From Variovorax paradoxus B4 (lineage in GTDB: Bacteria; Pseudomonadota; Gammaproteobacteria; Burkholderiales; Burkholderiaceae_C), in assembly GCF_000463015.1 (NCBI RefSeq), contig NC_022247.1:310001-374000 (forward strand): 64,000 nt of DNA, given 5' to 3'. Within the stretch, counting starts at the first letter, position 1. Every line of letters starts with the position of its first letter. A model generated the notes under the pieces. That model had not been told where the DNA came from, searched no databases, and saw only the letters and a program-made list of their open reading frames with translations. Position numbers and translations under genes: made by a program. Shown here in pieces: positions 42,716 through 52,783 of the stretch.

Positions 42716-43546
42716 ATGGCCGACGCAAGCACGACCACGGCCGCGCCGTGGACACCGCCGGCCGCCGGTGCAACGGCGGCGCCGCCGAAGCCGCCGCTGC
42801 GCGACCGGCTGCTGCCCTTCATCGGTCCCGTGGTGCTGTTCATCGTGTGGGACCTGGCGGTGCGCCTGGGCTTCATCAAGCCGATCCTCCTGCCCACGCC
42901 TGCCGACACCATCGCGGCGCTCATCACGGGGCTCGCGGGCGGGCCGCTGCTCACCGACTTCGCGATGACCGTGTGGCGCACGCTGCAGGCCTTCGCGATT
43001 GCGGCGGTGGTCGGTGTGCCGCTGGGCGTGCTGCTCGGCAGCAACGAGAAGGCCTACCGCAGCGTCGAGTTCCTGATCGACTTCTTCCGCTCCACGCCTT
43101 CGTCCGCGCTGATCCCGCTGTTCCTCCTGATCTTCGGCGTGTCGGATGTCAACAAGGTGGCCATCGCGGCTTTCGGCGCGCTGCTGATCGTGGTGTTCAA
43201 CAGCGCCTACGGCGTGATCAATGCGCGCAAGCAGCGCGTGATGGCGGCGCGCGTCATGGGCGCCTCGCGCTGGCAGATCTTCAAGGACGTGCTGGTGTGG
43301 GAAAGCCTGCAGCCCAGCTTCGTGGGTCTGCGCTCGGCGGTGTCGATGGCGCTGGTGATCGTCATCGTGGCCGAGATGTTCATCGGCTCCGACACGGGCC
43401 TCGGCCACCGGATCATCGATGCGCAGCAGGTGCTCAACGTGAAGAGCATGTATGCGGCCATTCTTGCGGCGGGCGCGCTGGGCTATGCGCTCAACATCCT
43501 CTTTCTCGTTGCCGAGCGCCGCATCGTGCACTGGAGCGGAAGATGA
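42716..43546 (+). CDS. ABC transporter permease (SsuC/TauC-like)
   Basis: 276 residues, starting 2 nt after the binding-protein stop. About six hydrophobic segments after a proline/alanine-rich N-terminus. The inner-membrane coupling loop reads [24 protein letters not shown], i.e. the EAA-type loop contacting the ATPase. It ends overlapping the ATPase gene by 4 nt (ATGA). Confidence 0.94.
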   Translation: MADASTTTAAPWTPPAAGATAAPPKPPLRDRLLPFIGPVVLFIVWDLAVRLGFIKPILLPTPADTIAALITGLAGGPLLTDFAMTVWRTLQAFAIAAVVGVPLGVLLGSNEKAYRSVEFLIDFFRSTPSSALIPLFLLIFGVSDVNKVAIAAFGALLIVVFNSAYGVINARKQRVMAARVMGASRWQIFKDVLVWESLQPSFVGLRSAVSMALVIVIVAEMFIGSDTGLGHRIIDAQQVLNVKSMYAAILAAGALGYALNILFLVAERRIVHWSGR

Positions 43547-44376
43547 AAGTCACGCAAGACATCGTCATCAACGGTCCGGTGTACGCCGACGTGCCCAAGT
43601 CCGTCTTCAAACCCGGCCCGGCCGGCACGCACATCACCATCCGCGGGCTCACCAAGTACTTCGCGGGCTGGCCGCTGTACGAGAACTTCGACCTCGACAT
43701 TCCCAAGCACAAGATCGTCTCGGTGTTCGGGCCCAACGGCTGCGGCAAGTCGACGCTCATCAACATGATCGCGGGGCTCGTTCCCATCGATTCGGGCGAG
43801 ATCCTGTTCGATGGCAAGCAGCGCAAGGACACCAAGATCGGCTACGTGTTCCAGAACTACCGCGAGGCGATGTTCCCGTGGATGCGCACCATCGACAACA
43901 TCGCCTACCCGCTGAAGCTCGAAGGGCGCAGCAAGGCCGAGGTCGACCGGCGCATGGAAGAGCTGGTGGCGTCGTTCGACGTGAAGTTCGACCTCAAGCG
44001 CTTTCCGTACGAGCTCTCGGGCGGCCAGCAGCAGACCGCATCGATCATGCGCGCGCTCGCGCCCAACCCCGAGGTGCTGTTTCTCGACGAGCCCTTTTCG
44101 GCGCTCGACTTCGAGATGACGCTCTTCATCCGCGAGAAGCTGCAGGAGGTGTTCATGCAGACCGGGACCACGATGCTCTTGGTGTCGCACGACCTCGAAG
44201 AGGCCGTGTACCTTGCCGACGAGGTGCTGCTGCTGACCAAGCGGCCCACCAGGGTGGCCGAGATCCTGCGCTACGCCGATGCGCGGCCGCGCACGGTCGA
44301 GACCTTGAGCACCGAGAGCTTCGTCGCAACCAAGAAGCTCAGCCTCGACATCTTCCAGCGCGAGGTGCGCCGGTGA
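43543..44376 (+). CDS. ABC transporter ATP-binding protein (SsuB/TauB-like)
   Basis: 277 residues. Walker [13 protein letters not shown] (about 65), Q-loop [12 protein letters not shown], signature [16 protein letters not shown] (about 160), Walker [14 protein letters not shown] and switch histidine [14 protein letters not shown]. An unusual N-terminal extension of about 30 residues precedes the ABC fold. It powers the permease encoded just upstream. The next gene starts by GTGA overlap. Confidence 0.95.
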   Translation: MKVTQDIVINGPVYADVPKSVFKPGPAGTHITIRGLTKYFAGWPLYENFDLDIPKHKIVSVFGPNGCGKSTLINMIAGLVPIDSGEILFDGKQRKDTKIGYVFQNYREAMFPWMRTIDNIAYPLKLEGRSKAEVDRRMEELVASFDVKFDLKRFPYELSGGQQQTASIMRALAPNPEVLFLDEPFSALDFEMTLFIREKLQEVFMQTGTTMLLVSHDLEEAVYLADEVLLLTKRPTRVAEILRYADARPRTVETLSTESFVATKKLSLDIFQREVRR

Positions 44377-44753
44377 TCCCCGAGATCAACCTCCCCGAGG
44401 TGCTCGCCGAAGTGACGGCCGTGTTCGCGCGCTACGAGGAAGCGCTCATGGCCAACCAGCCCGCAGTGCTCGACGAACTGTTCTGGAACAGCCCGCACAC
44501 GCTGCGCTACGGCTTCTCGGAGAACCACTACGGCCATGCCGGCATCAGCGCCTTCCGCGCATCGCTGCCGGTGCAGAGCCCACCGCGCGAGCTGCTGCGC
44601 ACCGTCATCACCACCTACGGCCGCGACTTCGCCACGGCCAACTGCGAGTTCCGGCGCGAAGGCGCCACTGCTGTCGGCCGGCAGAGCCAGACCTGGCTGC
44701 GCACGGCCGACGGCTGGCGCGTGGTCGCCGCCCACGTGAGCCTGCCGGGCTGA
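44373..44753 (+). CDS. AtzH/HpxZ-like small nuclear-transport-factor-2-fold protein
   Basis: 126 residues from GTG 44373 overlapping the ATPase stop. [56 protein letters not shown] and [20 protein letters not shown] match the AtzH / oxalurate-catabolism HpxZ family (SnoaL/NTF2-like). AtzH accompanies AtzF in cyanuric acid operons and is reported to act on 1,3-dicarboxyurea, an allophanate-side intermediate. Its presence here supports the allophanate assignment of the first gene. Confidence 0.88.
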   Translation: MIPEINLPEVLAEVTAVFARYEEALMANQPAVLDELFWNSPHTLRYGFSENHYGHAGISAFRASLPVQSPPRELLRTVITTYGRDFATANCEFRREGATAVGRQSQTWLRTADGWRVVAAHVSLPG

Positions 44754-44757
44754 GCGC

Positions 44758-44774
44758 GGGGCACATTTTTTGCA
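44758..44774 (+). promoter_or_regulatory. Second sigma-54 promoter match, ahead of the BMP transporter operon
   Basis: GGGGCACATTTTTTGCA has GGCAC and TTGCA with the GG (44760-44761) to GC (44772-44773) spacing of 12. It matches the first promoter's design except for G instead of T before GGCAC. It starts 5 nt after the AtzH-like gene's stop, and the predicted start point (about 44785) lies 17 nt before the next gene, which has GGAAAGAA as ribosome-binding site. Confidence 0.7.
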
Positions 44775-44801
44775 CTCCCTTCAACCTCTGGAAAGAACGC
44801 C

Positions 44802-45920
44802 ATGACAAGCCAAATCAATCGCCGCGATTCCCTCAAGTCCCTGGCCGCGCTCGGCGCCGCCGGCACCCTCGGAGGCTGGAGCGCCCTCGCCGGCGCACAG
44901 GCCAAGCCGCTGACCGTCGGCGTGATCTACGTCGGCGCGCGCGACGACTACGGCTACAACCAGGCGCACGCCATGGCGGCCGCCGAAATCAAGAAGCTGC
45001 CCGGCATCAAGGTGGTCGAGGAAGAGAACGTGCCCGAGACCGCCGCCGTGCAGAAGACCATGGCGGGCATGATCTCGCAGGACGGCGCCAAGCTCTTGTT
45101 CCCCACCTCGTTCGGCTACTTCGATCCGCACATCCTGGCCGTCGCGCCCAAGTACCCCGACGTTCGCTTCTCGCACTGCGGCGGCCTCTGGACCGAAGGC
45201 AAGCACCCGAAGAACGCGGGCAGCTTCTTCGGCTACATCGACGAGTGCCAGTTCCTGAACGGCGTGATCGCCGCGCACATGACCAAGAGCAACAAGATCG
45301 CCTTCGTCGCCGCCAAGCCGATTCCGCAGGTGCTGCGCAACATCAACGCCTTCACGCTGGGGGCGCGCTCGGTCAAGCCCGGCATCACCTGCAGCGTGAT
45401 CTTCACCGGCGACTGGTCGATGGCCGTGAAGGAAGCCGAAGCCACCAACAGCCTGGCCGACCAGGGCTGCGATGTCTTCACCATGCACGTCGACGGCCCC
45501 AAGGTGGTGGTCGAGACGGCGGCCAAGCGCGGCAAGATGGTCTGCGGCTACCACGCGAGCCAGGCCAAGCTCGCGCCCAACGCGTACCTCACCGGCGCCG
45601 AGTGGAACTGGCTCACGGCCTACAAGACCGCCATCGAGGCCGCGCAAGCCGGCAAGCCGCATCCGAACTTCCTGCGCGGCGGCCTGAAGGAAGGCTACGT
45701 GAAGATGTCCGCCTACGGCCCGATGGTGCCCGACGCCGCGAAGAAGCAGGCCGACGACATCAAGGCGAAGATGATCGCGGGCACTTTCGACATCTTCAAG
45801 GACGGCATCAAGGACAACAAGGGTGCGGTCGTGGTGCCGGCCGGCAAGGTGCTCAAGCAGACCGACCTGGAGCTGGAGAAGATGAACTACCTCGTCGAAG
45901 GCGTCATCGGCCAGGCCTGA
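44802..45920 (+). CDS. BMP-family ABC substrate-binding protein
   Basis: 372 residues. MTSQINRRDSLKSLAALGAA is a twin-arginine-type export signal ending near AGAQA. The mature part shows VGVIYVGARDDYGYNQAHAM (about 38) and DVRFSHCGGLW, typical of the basic membrane protein (PnrA/BMP) family that binds nucleosides or purine-like compounds. With the two permeases and the ATPase downstream it forms a complete BMP importer; the ligand here may be a ureide or amide, by context only. Confidence 0.93.
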   Translation: MTSQINRRDSLKSLAALGAAGTLGGWSALAGAQAKPLTVGVIYVGARDDYGYNQAHAMAAAEIKKLPGIKVVEEENVPETAAVQKTMAGMISQDGAKLLFPTSFGYFDPHILAVAPKYPDVRFSHCGGLWTEGKHPKNAGSFFGYIDECQFLNGVIAAHMTKSNKIAFVAAKPIPQVLRNINAFTLGARSVKPGITCSVIFTGDWSMAVKEAEATNSLADQGCDVFTMHVDGPKVVVETAAKRGKMVCGYHASQAKLAPNAYLTGAEWNWLTAYKTAIEAAQAGKPHPNFLRGGLKEGYVKMSAYGPMVPDAAKKQADDIKAKMIAGTFDIFKDGIKDNKGAVVVPAGKVLKQTDLELEKMNYLVEGVIGQA

Positions 45921-45943
45921 GCCGCAGCACGCGTCCGCCCGCC

Positions 45944-47005
45944 ATGCGTCAAGCGCTCAAGGAATTCGCCCTGCCGGTGTTCGCCATCGCGGCGGCGCTG
46001 CTGCTGTTCGGCGTGCTCGTGGCCTTTGCCGGCGTCGATCCGGTGGAGGTGTGGGCGACGCTCTTCAAGGGCGCGTTCGGCGACTGGTTCTCCTGGCAGA
46101 ACACCCTGCAGCGCGCCGCGCCGCTGATGCTCACCGCACTGTGCGTGGCGCTGCCGGCGCGCGCGGGGCTGATCGTCATCGGCGGAGAGGGTGCGCTGGT
46201 GCTCGGTGGCCTGGCCTCTGCCGCACTCGCGCATGCGGTGCCGCTGCCGGGCAATGTGGTGGGCACGGTGGTGGTCTGCCTCGCGGGCGCATTGGCCGGC
46301 GCGCTGTGGATCGCCCTTGCGGGCTGGCTGCGCCAGTACCGCGGCATCAACGAAACCATCAGCAGCCTGCTGCTGGCCTACATCGCCATCGGCATCTTCA
46401 AGCACCTGGTCGAAGGGCCGCTGCGCGATCCGGCGAGCCTCAACAAGCCATCGACCCATGCGCTCGCCGACGGGCTGCTGATCGGCGGCATCGGCGGCTC
46501 GGACGTGCACTGGGGCTTCGTGATCGGCGTGGTCGCCTGCCTGGCGCTCGGGTGGTGGCTGCGCGCCACCGCCTCGGGCTTCTCGGTGCGCGTGGTGGGC
46601 GGCAATCCGCGCACCGCGCAGCTCGTGGGACTGCCGGCCACGCGGCTCATCCTCGGGGCCTGCGGGCTCGGCGGCGCCTGCGCGGGGCTCGCGGGCGCGG
46701 TCGAGGTGGCGGCGGTGCACACCAATGCCAATGCCTCGCTGATCGCAGGCTACGGCTATGCGGGCATCCTGGTGTCGTTCATCGCGCGGCACAACCCGGT
46801 GGCCATCGTGCCGGTGGCGATCCTGTTCGGCGGCTTCGGCGCGGCCGGCAGCCTGCTGCAGCGGCGGCTCGGGCTGCCCGATGCCTCGGTGCTGGTGCTG
46901 CAGGGCATCGCCTTTGTCCTGATCCTTGCGAGCGAGGGGTTGCGCATGGTCGACTGGAACGCCCTGCGCGCGCGTGTTCCGCGCGGCGAGGGGGCGGTGC
47001 GATGA
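45944..47005 (+). CDS. BMP-type ABC transporter permease 1
   Basis: 353 residues, about ten hydrophobic segments. LMLTALCVALPARAGLIVIGGEG (about 62) and YRGINETISSLLLAYIAIGI (about 130) are characteristic of the larger permease of nucleoside/BMP transporters (branched-chain-like BPD_transp_2 fold). It overlaps permease 2 by ATGA. Confidence 0.93.
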   Translation: MRQALKEFALPVFAIAAALLLFGVLVAFAGVDPVEVWATLFKGAFGDWFSWQNTLQRAAPLMLTALCVALPARAGLIVIGGEGALVLGGLASAALAHAVPLPGNVVGTVVVCLAGALAGALWIALAGWLRQYRGINETISSLLLAYIAIGIFKHLVEGPLRDPASLNKPSTHALADGLLIGGIGGSDVHWGFVIGVVACLALGWWLRATASGFSVRVVGGNPRTAQLVGLPATRLILGACGLGGACAGLAGAVEVAAVHTNANASLIAGYGYAGILVSFIARHNPVAIVPVAILFGGFGAAGSLLQRRLGLPDASVLVLQGIAFVLILASEGLRMVDWNALRARVPRGEGAVR

Positions 47006-47925
47006 CCGCGGACCAGTGGATCGCGCTCGCGGCCGGCATTGTCGGCGGTGCTTTGCGCGTGGGTGCACCCTTCCTGTTCGTGAGCCTCGGTGAATGCCTC
47101 ACCGAGAAGTCGGGCCGCATCAACCTCGGGCTCGAAGGCGTGCTGGTGCTCTCGGCGATGGCGGCCTTCGGCGGCGCCTATCTCACCGATTCCGCCTGGC
47201 TGGGCGTGCTGATCGGCGCGCTGGCGGGGGCTGCGCTCGCGCTGCTGCATGGCCTCCTGTGCTCGCTCGACCGCGTGAACGACGTGGCGACCGGCATCGC
47301 GCTGATGCTGCTCGGCACGGGGCTCGCGTTCTATCTTGGCAAGCCGCTGATCCAGCCGCAGGCCCCGCAGATCCCCGCGATACCGCTGGGCTTCTGGAGC
47401 GACAACGCGGTGGTGCGCTCGGCGTTGCAGCTCAATGCGCTGGTGCCGATCGGCGTGGCACTGGCGGTGCTGCTCTGGTGGGGCTTTGCGCGCACGCGGG
47501 CCGGCCTGCTGGTGCGCATGGCCGGCGATTCGGCGCAGGCGACGCGCGCGCTCGGCTATTCGGTCTCGGGCCTGCGCATTGCGGCGACCACGGCCGGTGG
47601 TTTCATCGCCGGGCTCGGCGGCGCATCGCTCACGCTGTTCTATCCGGGCAGTTGGAACGAAGGCATCTCCAGCGGCCAGGGCCTGATCGCGGTGGCGCTC
47701 GTGATCTTCGCGCGCTGGAGCCCGCTGCGCTGCGTGGGTGCGGCGCTGCTCTTCGGCGGTGCGGGCGCCATCGGGCCGGCGCTGCAATCCATCGGCATCG
47801 GCTGGGGCTATCACCTGTTCAATACCGTGCCTTACGTGCTCACGCTGGTGATCCTGGTGTTGACCTGCAGGCCCGGCACGGCCGCCGCCGGCGCCCCGGG
47901 CGAACTTTCATCGACAAGGAGCTGA
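47002..47925 (+). CDS. BMP-type ABC transporter permease 2
   Basis: 307 residues, about eight hydrophobic segments. [26 protein letters not shown] (about 21-46) is the well-known motif of the second BMP permease, and [17 protein letters not shown] follows. It pairs with permease 1 to form the channel. Six nucleotides separate it from the formamidase gene. Confidence 0.93.
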   Translation: MTADQWIALAAGIVGGALRVGAPFLFVSLGECLTEKSGRINLGLEGVLVLSAMAAFGGAYLTDSAWLGVLIGALAGAALALLHGLLCSLDRVNDVATGIALMLLGTGLAFYLGKPLIQPQAPQIPAIPLGFWSDNAVVRSALQLNALVPIGVALAVLLWWGFARTRAGLLVRMAGDSAQATRALGYSVSGLRIAATTAGGFIAGLGGASLTLFYPGSWNEGISSGQGLIAVALVIFARWSPLRCVGAALLFGGAGAIGPALQSIGIGWGYHLFNTVPYVLTLVILVLTCRPGTAAAGAPGELSSTRS

Positions 47926-47930
47926 ATCCC

Positions 47931-48932
47931 ATGAGCGGTCTCGGAGGCCTCAACAAATCGGCCCACGGCGTCGTCGTCGGCCTGGTGCAACTGCAGCTGC
48001 CGAGCGTGAAGACGCCGGCCGACCTGGCCGCGCAGACGCAGCGCATCTGCGAGATGGTGGGCAAGGCGCGCCGCAACCAGTCGACCATGGATCTCGTGGT
48101 GTTTCCCGAGTACGCGCTGCACGGCCTCTCGATGGACATGAACCCCGAGATCATGTGCACGCTCGACGGGCCCGAGGTGGCCGCCTTCAAGAACGCCTGC
48201 ATCGCGCACCGCATCTGGGGCTGCTTCTCGATCATGGAAGCCAACCCCGGCGGCAATCCGTACAACAGCGGGCTCATCATCGACGATCAGGGCGCCATCA
48301 GGCTCTACTACCGCAAGCTGCATCCGTGGGTGCCGGTCGAGCCATGGGAGCCCGGCAACCTCGGCATCCCGGTGTGCGACGGGCCGAACGGCAGCAGGCT
48401 CTCGCTCATCATCTGCCACGATGGCATGTTTCCCGAGATGGCGCGCGAGGCCGCATACAAGGGCGCCGACATCATCCTGCGCACGGCCGGCTACACGGCG
48501 CCGATCCGCCATGCATGGAAGATCACCAACCAGGCCAACGCCTTCTGCAACCTGGCCTACACCGCGAGCGTCTGCCTCAGCGGCAGCGACGGCAGCTTCG
48601 ACTCGATGGGCGAGGGCATGTTCTGCAATTTCGACGGCACGGTGCTGGCCGAGGGCGGTGGCCGCGCCGACGAGATCATCACCGCCGAGCTGCGGCCCGA
48701 CCTCGTGCGCGAGGCGCGCACCGGCTGGGGCGTGGAGAACAACATCTACCAGCTCTACCACCGCGGCTACGTGGCGGTGAAGGGCGGCGCCCAGGACTGC
48801 CCCTACACCTACATGCACGACATGGCCGCCGGCACCTACAGCCTGCCCTGGAGCGCCGAGGTGAAGGTGACCGACGGCACCTCTTGCGGCTTTGCAGCGC
48901 CGGAGCGCACCTACGAAGGAACCACACAATGA
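47931..48932 (+). CDS. amiF: Formamidase (nitrilase superfamily)
   Basis: 333 residues, the AmiF length. Catalytic triad of the nitrilase fold: E60 in [11 protein letters not shown]129 in [10 protein letters not shown]162 in [11 protein letters not shown]. Substrate-pocket segments [20 protein letters not shown] and [20 protein letters not shown] fit formamidase/aliphatic amidase. Known role: formamide to formate and ammonia. An aliphatic amidase acting on another small amide is possible. Lying within the BMP transporter operon, it should release ammonia from an imported or pathway-derived amide. Confidence 0.9.
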   Translation: MSGLGGLNKSAHGVVVGLVQLQLPSVKTPADLAAQTQRICEMVGKARRNQSTMDLVVFPEYALHGLSMDMNPEIMCTLDGPEVAAFKNACIAHRIWGCFSIMEANPGGNPYNSGLIIDDQGAIRLYYRKLHPWVPVEPWEPGNLGIPVCDGPNGSRLSLIICHDGMFPEMAREAAYKGADIILRTAGYTAPIRHAWKITNQANAFCNLAYTASVCLSGSDGSFDSMGEGMFCNFDGTVLAEGGGRADEIITAELRPDLVREARTGWGVENNIYQLYHRGYVAVKGGAQDCPYTYMHDMAAGTYSLPWSAEVKVTDGTSCGFAAPERTYEGTTQ

Positions 48933-49630
48933 ACACGACACCTCCCCGTCACGTGGCCGCCGAGCCCTATGCCTGGCCCTACAACGGCGACCTGCGGCCC
49001 GGCAACACCGCGCTCATCGTGATCGACATGCAGACCGACTTCTGCGGCAAGGGCGGCTACGTCGACGTGATGGGCTACGACCTCTCGCTGGTGCAGGCGC
49101 CGATCCAGCCGATCGCGCGCACGCTCGCGGCGCTGCGGCCGCTGGGCTTTCACGTCATCCACACGCGCGAAGGCCACCGGCCCGATCTTGCGGACCTGCC
49201 TGCCAACAAGCGCTGGCGCTCGCGCCAGATCGGCGCCCATGGCGTGGGCATCGGCGACGACGGGCCGTGCGGGCGCATCCTGGTGCGTGGCGAGCCGGGC
49301 TGGGAGATCATTCCCGAACTCGCGCCGCTGCCGGGCGAGGTGGTGATCGACAAGCCCGGCAAGGGCTCGTTCTATGCCACCGACCTGGAGCTGATCCTGC
49401 GCACGCGCGGCATCGAGAACCTGATCCTCGCGGGCATCACCACCGACGTGTGCGTGCACACCACGATGCGCGACGCCAACGACCGCGGCTTCGAATGCCT
49501 GCTGCTGTCGGACTGCACGGCCGCCACCGACCACGGCAACCATCTGGCGGCGCTGAAGATGATCACGATGCAGGGCGGCGTGTTCGGCGCGCACGCCACA
49601 TCGCAGGCGCTGCTGTCTGCGCTGGACTGA
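48929..49630 (+). CDS. biuH: Biuret amidohydrolase-like cysteine hydrolase
   Basis: 233 residues; start overlaps the formamidase stop (ATGA). Isochorismatase-fold triad: Asp in [14 protein letters not shown], Lys in [14 protein letters not shown], Cys in [16 protein letters not shown]. The segments [32 protein letters not shown] and [14 protein letters not shown] agree closely with the biuret hydrolase BiuH as I remember it. Known role: biuret to allophanate and ammonia, making the substrate of the AtzF enzyme at the head of the locus. A ureidoacrylate (RutB) activity is the main alternative. Confidence 0.85.
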   Translation: MNTTPPRHVAAEPYAWPYNGDLRPGNTALIVIDMQTDFCGKGGYVDVMGYDLSLVQAPIQPIARTLAALRPLGFHVIHTREGHRPDLADLPANKRWRSRQIGAHGVGIGDDGPCGRILVRGEPGWEIIPELAPLPGEVVIDKPGKGSFYATDLELILRTRGIENLILAGITTDVCVHTTMRDANDRGFECLLLSDCTAATDHGNHLAALKMITMQGGVFGAHATSQALLSALD

Positions 49631-49637
49631 CGAACGC

Positions 49638-51233
49638 ATGGCCGCCACGCCCCATGCCATCGGCGCGCTGCCTGCGGGCAGCGGCGCGCTCGCGCTCGAC
49701 ACCTACGAGCTGACCAAGCGCTTCGGCGCCTTCACCGCGATGGACCGCGTGACGATGCGCGTCGAGCCCGGCACGGTGCATGCGCTGCTGGGCGAGAACG
49801 GCGCGGGCAAGAGCACGCTGGTGAAATGCGTGGCCGGTTTCCAGCGTGCGGAAGAGGGCAGCATCCTGATCGACGGGCGCGAGCAGGACATTGCCAACCC
49901 GATCGTGGCGCGCGCGCTCGGCATCGGCATGGTCTACCAGCACTTCACGCTGGCGCCGGGCATGACGGTGGCCGAGAACCTGCTGCTCGCGGGCGGCAAG
50001 ACGCCGGCGCTGATCGACTGGAAGGCGAAGCGCGCGGAGCTCAAGGATTTTCTTGCGACCACGCCCTTCAGCCTCGACCTCGACGTGCGGCCCTCGGAGC
50101 TTGCGGCGGGCGAGAAACAGAAGCTCGAACTGCTCAAGCAGCTGTACCTGAAGCCGCGCCTGCTGATCCTCGACGAACCGACTTCGGTGCTCACGCCGCA
50201 GGAGGCCGACGAGGTGCTGGGCCACGTGCGCGAATTCGCGAAGAGCGGCCTGTGCACCGTGCTCATCATCACGCACAAGTTCCGCGAGGTGATGGCCTAT
50301 GCCGACAGCGTGACGGTGCTGCGCCGCGGCAAGGCGGTGCACCACTGCCGCGTCGCGGACACGAGTCCGGCGCAGCTGGCGCAGGCCATGATGGGCGGCG
50401 AGGGCGCTTCAGCGTCTGCGCCGGCTTCATCGCCCGTCGCCAGAGCACCGGTGCCCGATGCGGCACCCGTCGCGTTGCGGGTCGAGGGCCTCGAGGCCCA
50501 GGGGGACCGCGGCACGCTCGCGCTGCACGACCTGAGCCTGTCGGTGCGGGCCGGCGAGATCCTGGGCGTGGCGGGCGTCTCGGGCAACGGGCAGCGCGAG
50601 CTGGTCGAGGCGCTGGTCGGTCAGCGCGCGCGGCTGGCCGGCAAGGTGAGCGTCATGGGCCGGCCCTACAGCGCGCGCCGCGGCGAGAACCGCAGCCTCA
50701 AGGTCCGCAGCCTGCCCGAGGAGCCGCTGCGCAACGCCTGCGTGGGCGACCTCAGCGTGTCGGAGAACATGGCGCTGCGCGATTTCGACCGGCCGCCGCT
50801 GTCGCGCGGCGGTGTGCTGAACTTTCCGTTCTGGCGCAACCGGGCGCGCGAATGGATTGCCGAATACGGCGTGAAGACGCAGGGCGAGGGCGCGCCGATC
50901 CGCAGCCTGTCCGGCGGCAACGTGCAGCGCGCGGTGCTGGCGCGCGAACTCGCCGGCGACATCAATGTGCTGATCGCGGCCAACCCCGTGTTCGGCCTCG
51001 ACTTTGCGGCCGTTGCCGAGATCCACGAGCGCATCGTGCAGGTGCGGGAGAAGGGCGGGGCGGTGCTGCTGATCAGCGAGGATCTCGACGAGCTTCTCGA
51101 GCTGGCCGACCGCATCGTCGTGATGAGCGAAGGGCGGATCGTGTTCGAGACGCCGGCTGCGGGGGCGGAAAGGCATGTGATCGGGGCGCACATGGGTGGG
51201 GGGCACCATGAGCCGTTGAAGGCTGCGGCATGA
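49638..51233 (+). CDS. BMP-type ABC transporter ATPase with two ATP-binding domains
   Basis: 531 residues with two ABC domains. First: Walker A LGENGAGKSTLVK (about 56), MVYQHFTLAPGMTVAENLLL, signature SELAAGEKQKLE and LLILDEPTSVLTP. Second: GVSGNGQRELVEAL, signature IRSLSGGNVQRAVLARE and LIAANPVFGLDFAA. This double layout is normal for BMP, sugar and nucleoside importers. It should power the two permeases at 45944-47925, being separated from them by the two amidohydrolase genes. Confidence 0.95.
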   Translation: MAATPHAIGALPAGSGALALDTYELTKRFGAFTAMDRVTMRVEPGTVHALLGENGAGKSTLVKCVAGFQRAEEGSILIDGREQDIANPIVARALGIGMVYQHFTLAPGMTVAENLLLAGGKTPALIDWKAKRAELKDFLATTPFSLDLDVRPSELAAGEKQKLELLKQLYLKPRLLILDEPTSVLTPQEADEVLGHVREFAKSGLCTVLIITHKFREVMAYADSVTVLRRGKAVHHCRVADTSPAQLAQAMMGGEGASASAPASSPVARAPVPDAAPVALRVEGLEAQGDRGTLALHDLSLSVRAGEILGVAGVSGNGQRELVEALVGQRARLAGKVSVMGRPYSARRGENRSLKVRSLPEEPLRNACVGDLSVSENMALRDFDRPPLSRGGVLNFPFWRNRAREWIAEYGVKTQGEGAPIRSLSGGNVQRAVLARELAGDINVLIAANPVFGLDFAAVAEIHERIVQVREKGGAVLLISEDLDELLELADRIVVMSEGRIVFETPAAGAERHVIGAHMGGGHHEPLKAAA

Positions 51234-51342
51234 GTGCCCTGACGGCTGATGCTGGGCCGCCCGGTGCGCGGTGCGGCGCGGTCGCCCCCACTGTGCCGGC
51301 CGCTCCGCGGCTCCCCTGCACTGGAAAACAGCGAGAGCAACC

Positions 51343-52014
51343 ATGCGCATAGAAACTGCCAACCCATTTCCCTATGACTTCGAACTGAAGAACACAGCGC
51401 TGGTCCTCATCGACATGCAGCGCGACTTCATCGAGCCTGGCGGCTTCGGTGAAACCCTGGGCAACGACGTGTCGCTGCTCGAAGCCATCGTGCCTGCCAC
51501 CCAGGCCGCCCTGGAGGCGTGGCGAAAGGCCGGCGGCCTCGTGGTCCACACGCGCGAGGCGCACAAGGCCGACCTCTCCGATTGCCCGCCGGCCAAGCGC
51601 AACCGCGGCAGCCCGAGCCTGCGCATCGGCGACGAAGGACCGATGGGCCGCATCCTCGTCGCCGGCGAACCCGGCAACCAGATCATCGATGCGCTGGCGC
51701 CCGTCGACGGCGAGATCGTCATCGACAAGCCTGGCAAGGGCGCGTTCTACGCCACCGGGCTGCATGAACTGCTGCAACGGCGCGGCATCACGCACCTGCT
51801 GTTCGGCGGCGTCACCACCGAGGTCTGCGTGCAGACCAGCATGCGCGAGGCCAACGACCGGGGCTACGACAGCCTGCTGCTCGAAGACTGCACCGAAAGC
51901 TACTTTCCGGCCTTCAAGGCGGCCACGCTCGACATGGTCCGGGCCCAGGGCGCGATCGTCGGCTGGACCGCGCCGAGCACCGCGCTGATGGCGGCGCTTC
52001 GGCAGGGGCAATGA
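51343..52014 (+). CDS. Second cysteine hydrolase (isochorismatase family)
   Basis: 223 residues from [13 protein letters not shown]. Triad Asp in [14 protein letters not shown], Lys in [13 protein letters not shown] and Cys in [16 protein letters not shown]. It is clearly a paralog of the biuret-hydrolase-like gene at 48929 but lacks the WPYNG lead-in and the CGKGG loop, so its amide substrate probably differs. A 109-bp GC-rich spacer with no clear promoter precedes it. It overlaps the GntR gene by ATGA. Confidence 0.88.
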   Translation: MRIETANPFPYDFELKNTALVLIDMQRDFIEPGGFGETLGNDVSLLEAIVPATQAALEAWRKAGGLVVHTREAHKADLSDCPPAKRNRGSPSLRIGDEGPMGRILVAGEPGNQIIDALAPVDGEIVIDKPGKGAFYATGLHELLQRRGITHLLFGGVTTEVCVQTSMREANDRGYDSLLLEDCTESYFPAFKAATLDMVRAQGAIVGWTAPSTALMAALRQGQ

Positions 52015-52775
52015 CAGCGACTACCATTCCCCACGTGTCCACCGTCCGACCCCGCCCCGCTTCTCCCGTGCCCGCTTCCGACAAGGCCGTTTTCCGCACG
52101 CGCGCCGACGAGGTCTACGCCCAGCTCAAGCGCGACGTGGCCGATTTCATCCTCGTGCCCGGCGACCGCTTCACCGAGAACGAGATCAGCGACCGGCTCG
52201 GCGTCTCGCGCACGCCCGTGCGGCAGGCGCTGTTCCGTCTTCAGCAGGAAGGGTTCGTCGAGGTGCTGTTTCGCAGCGGCTGGCGCGTGCTGCCCTTCGA
52301 CTTCGACCAGTTCGAGCAGCTCTACGACCTGCGCATGGTGCTCGAGACCACCGCCGTGCACCGCCTCTGCGAAGCCGACCGCCGCGTCGACCGCAGCCTG
52401 CTCGACACGCTGGCCGACATCTGGCTCGTGCCCGCGACCCAGCGCAGCAGCGACACTGCGCAGGTGGCGCAGTGGGACGAAGCCTTTCATTGTTCGCTGG
52501 TGGCCGCCGCCGGCAACGCCGAGATGGCGCGCGTGCACGGCGACGTGACCGAGCGCATCCGCATCATCCGCCGGCTCGACTTCACCCAGCAGCCGCGCAT
52601 CGACGCCACCTACGAGGAGCACGGCAAGATCCTCAAGGCCGTGCGCGCCAACCGCGGCGACCAGGCCGCGATGCTGCTGCGCGCGCACATCGAGACCAGC
52701 CAGGCGGAGGTGCGCAAGATCACGCTGCACCAGGTGCACCTGGCCCGGCATGCGGGGAAGGCCGCGCCGCGCTGA
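52011..52775 (+). CDS. GntR-family regulator with FCD domain
   Basis: 254 residues. An unusual extension of about 30 residues precedes the winged helix [40 protein letters not shown] (about 58-80). The C-terminal FCD ligand domain shows [18 protein letters not shown] and [20 protein letters not shown] with metal-site histidines. As last gene of the nitrogen locus it probably senses its substrate or product and binds TTGT-ACAA sites such as that at 39955. Confidence 0.92.
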   Translation: MTATTIPHVSTVRPRPASPVPASDKAVFRTRADEVYAQLKRDVADFILVPGDRFTENEISDRLGVSRTPVRQALFRLQQEGFVEVLFRSGWRVLPFDFDQFEQLYDLRMVLETTAVHRLCEADRRVDRSLLDTLADIWLVPATQRSSDTAQVAQWDEAFHCSLVAAAGNAEMARVHGDVTERIRIIRRLDFTQQPRIDATYEEHGKILKAVRANRGDQAAMLLRAHIETSQAEVRKITLHQVHLARHAGKAAPR

Positions 52776-52783
52776 ACGCGGAC

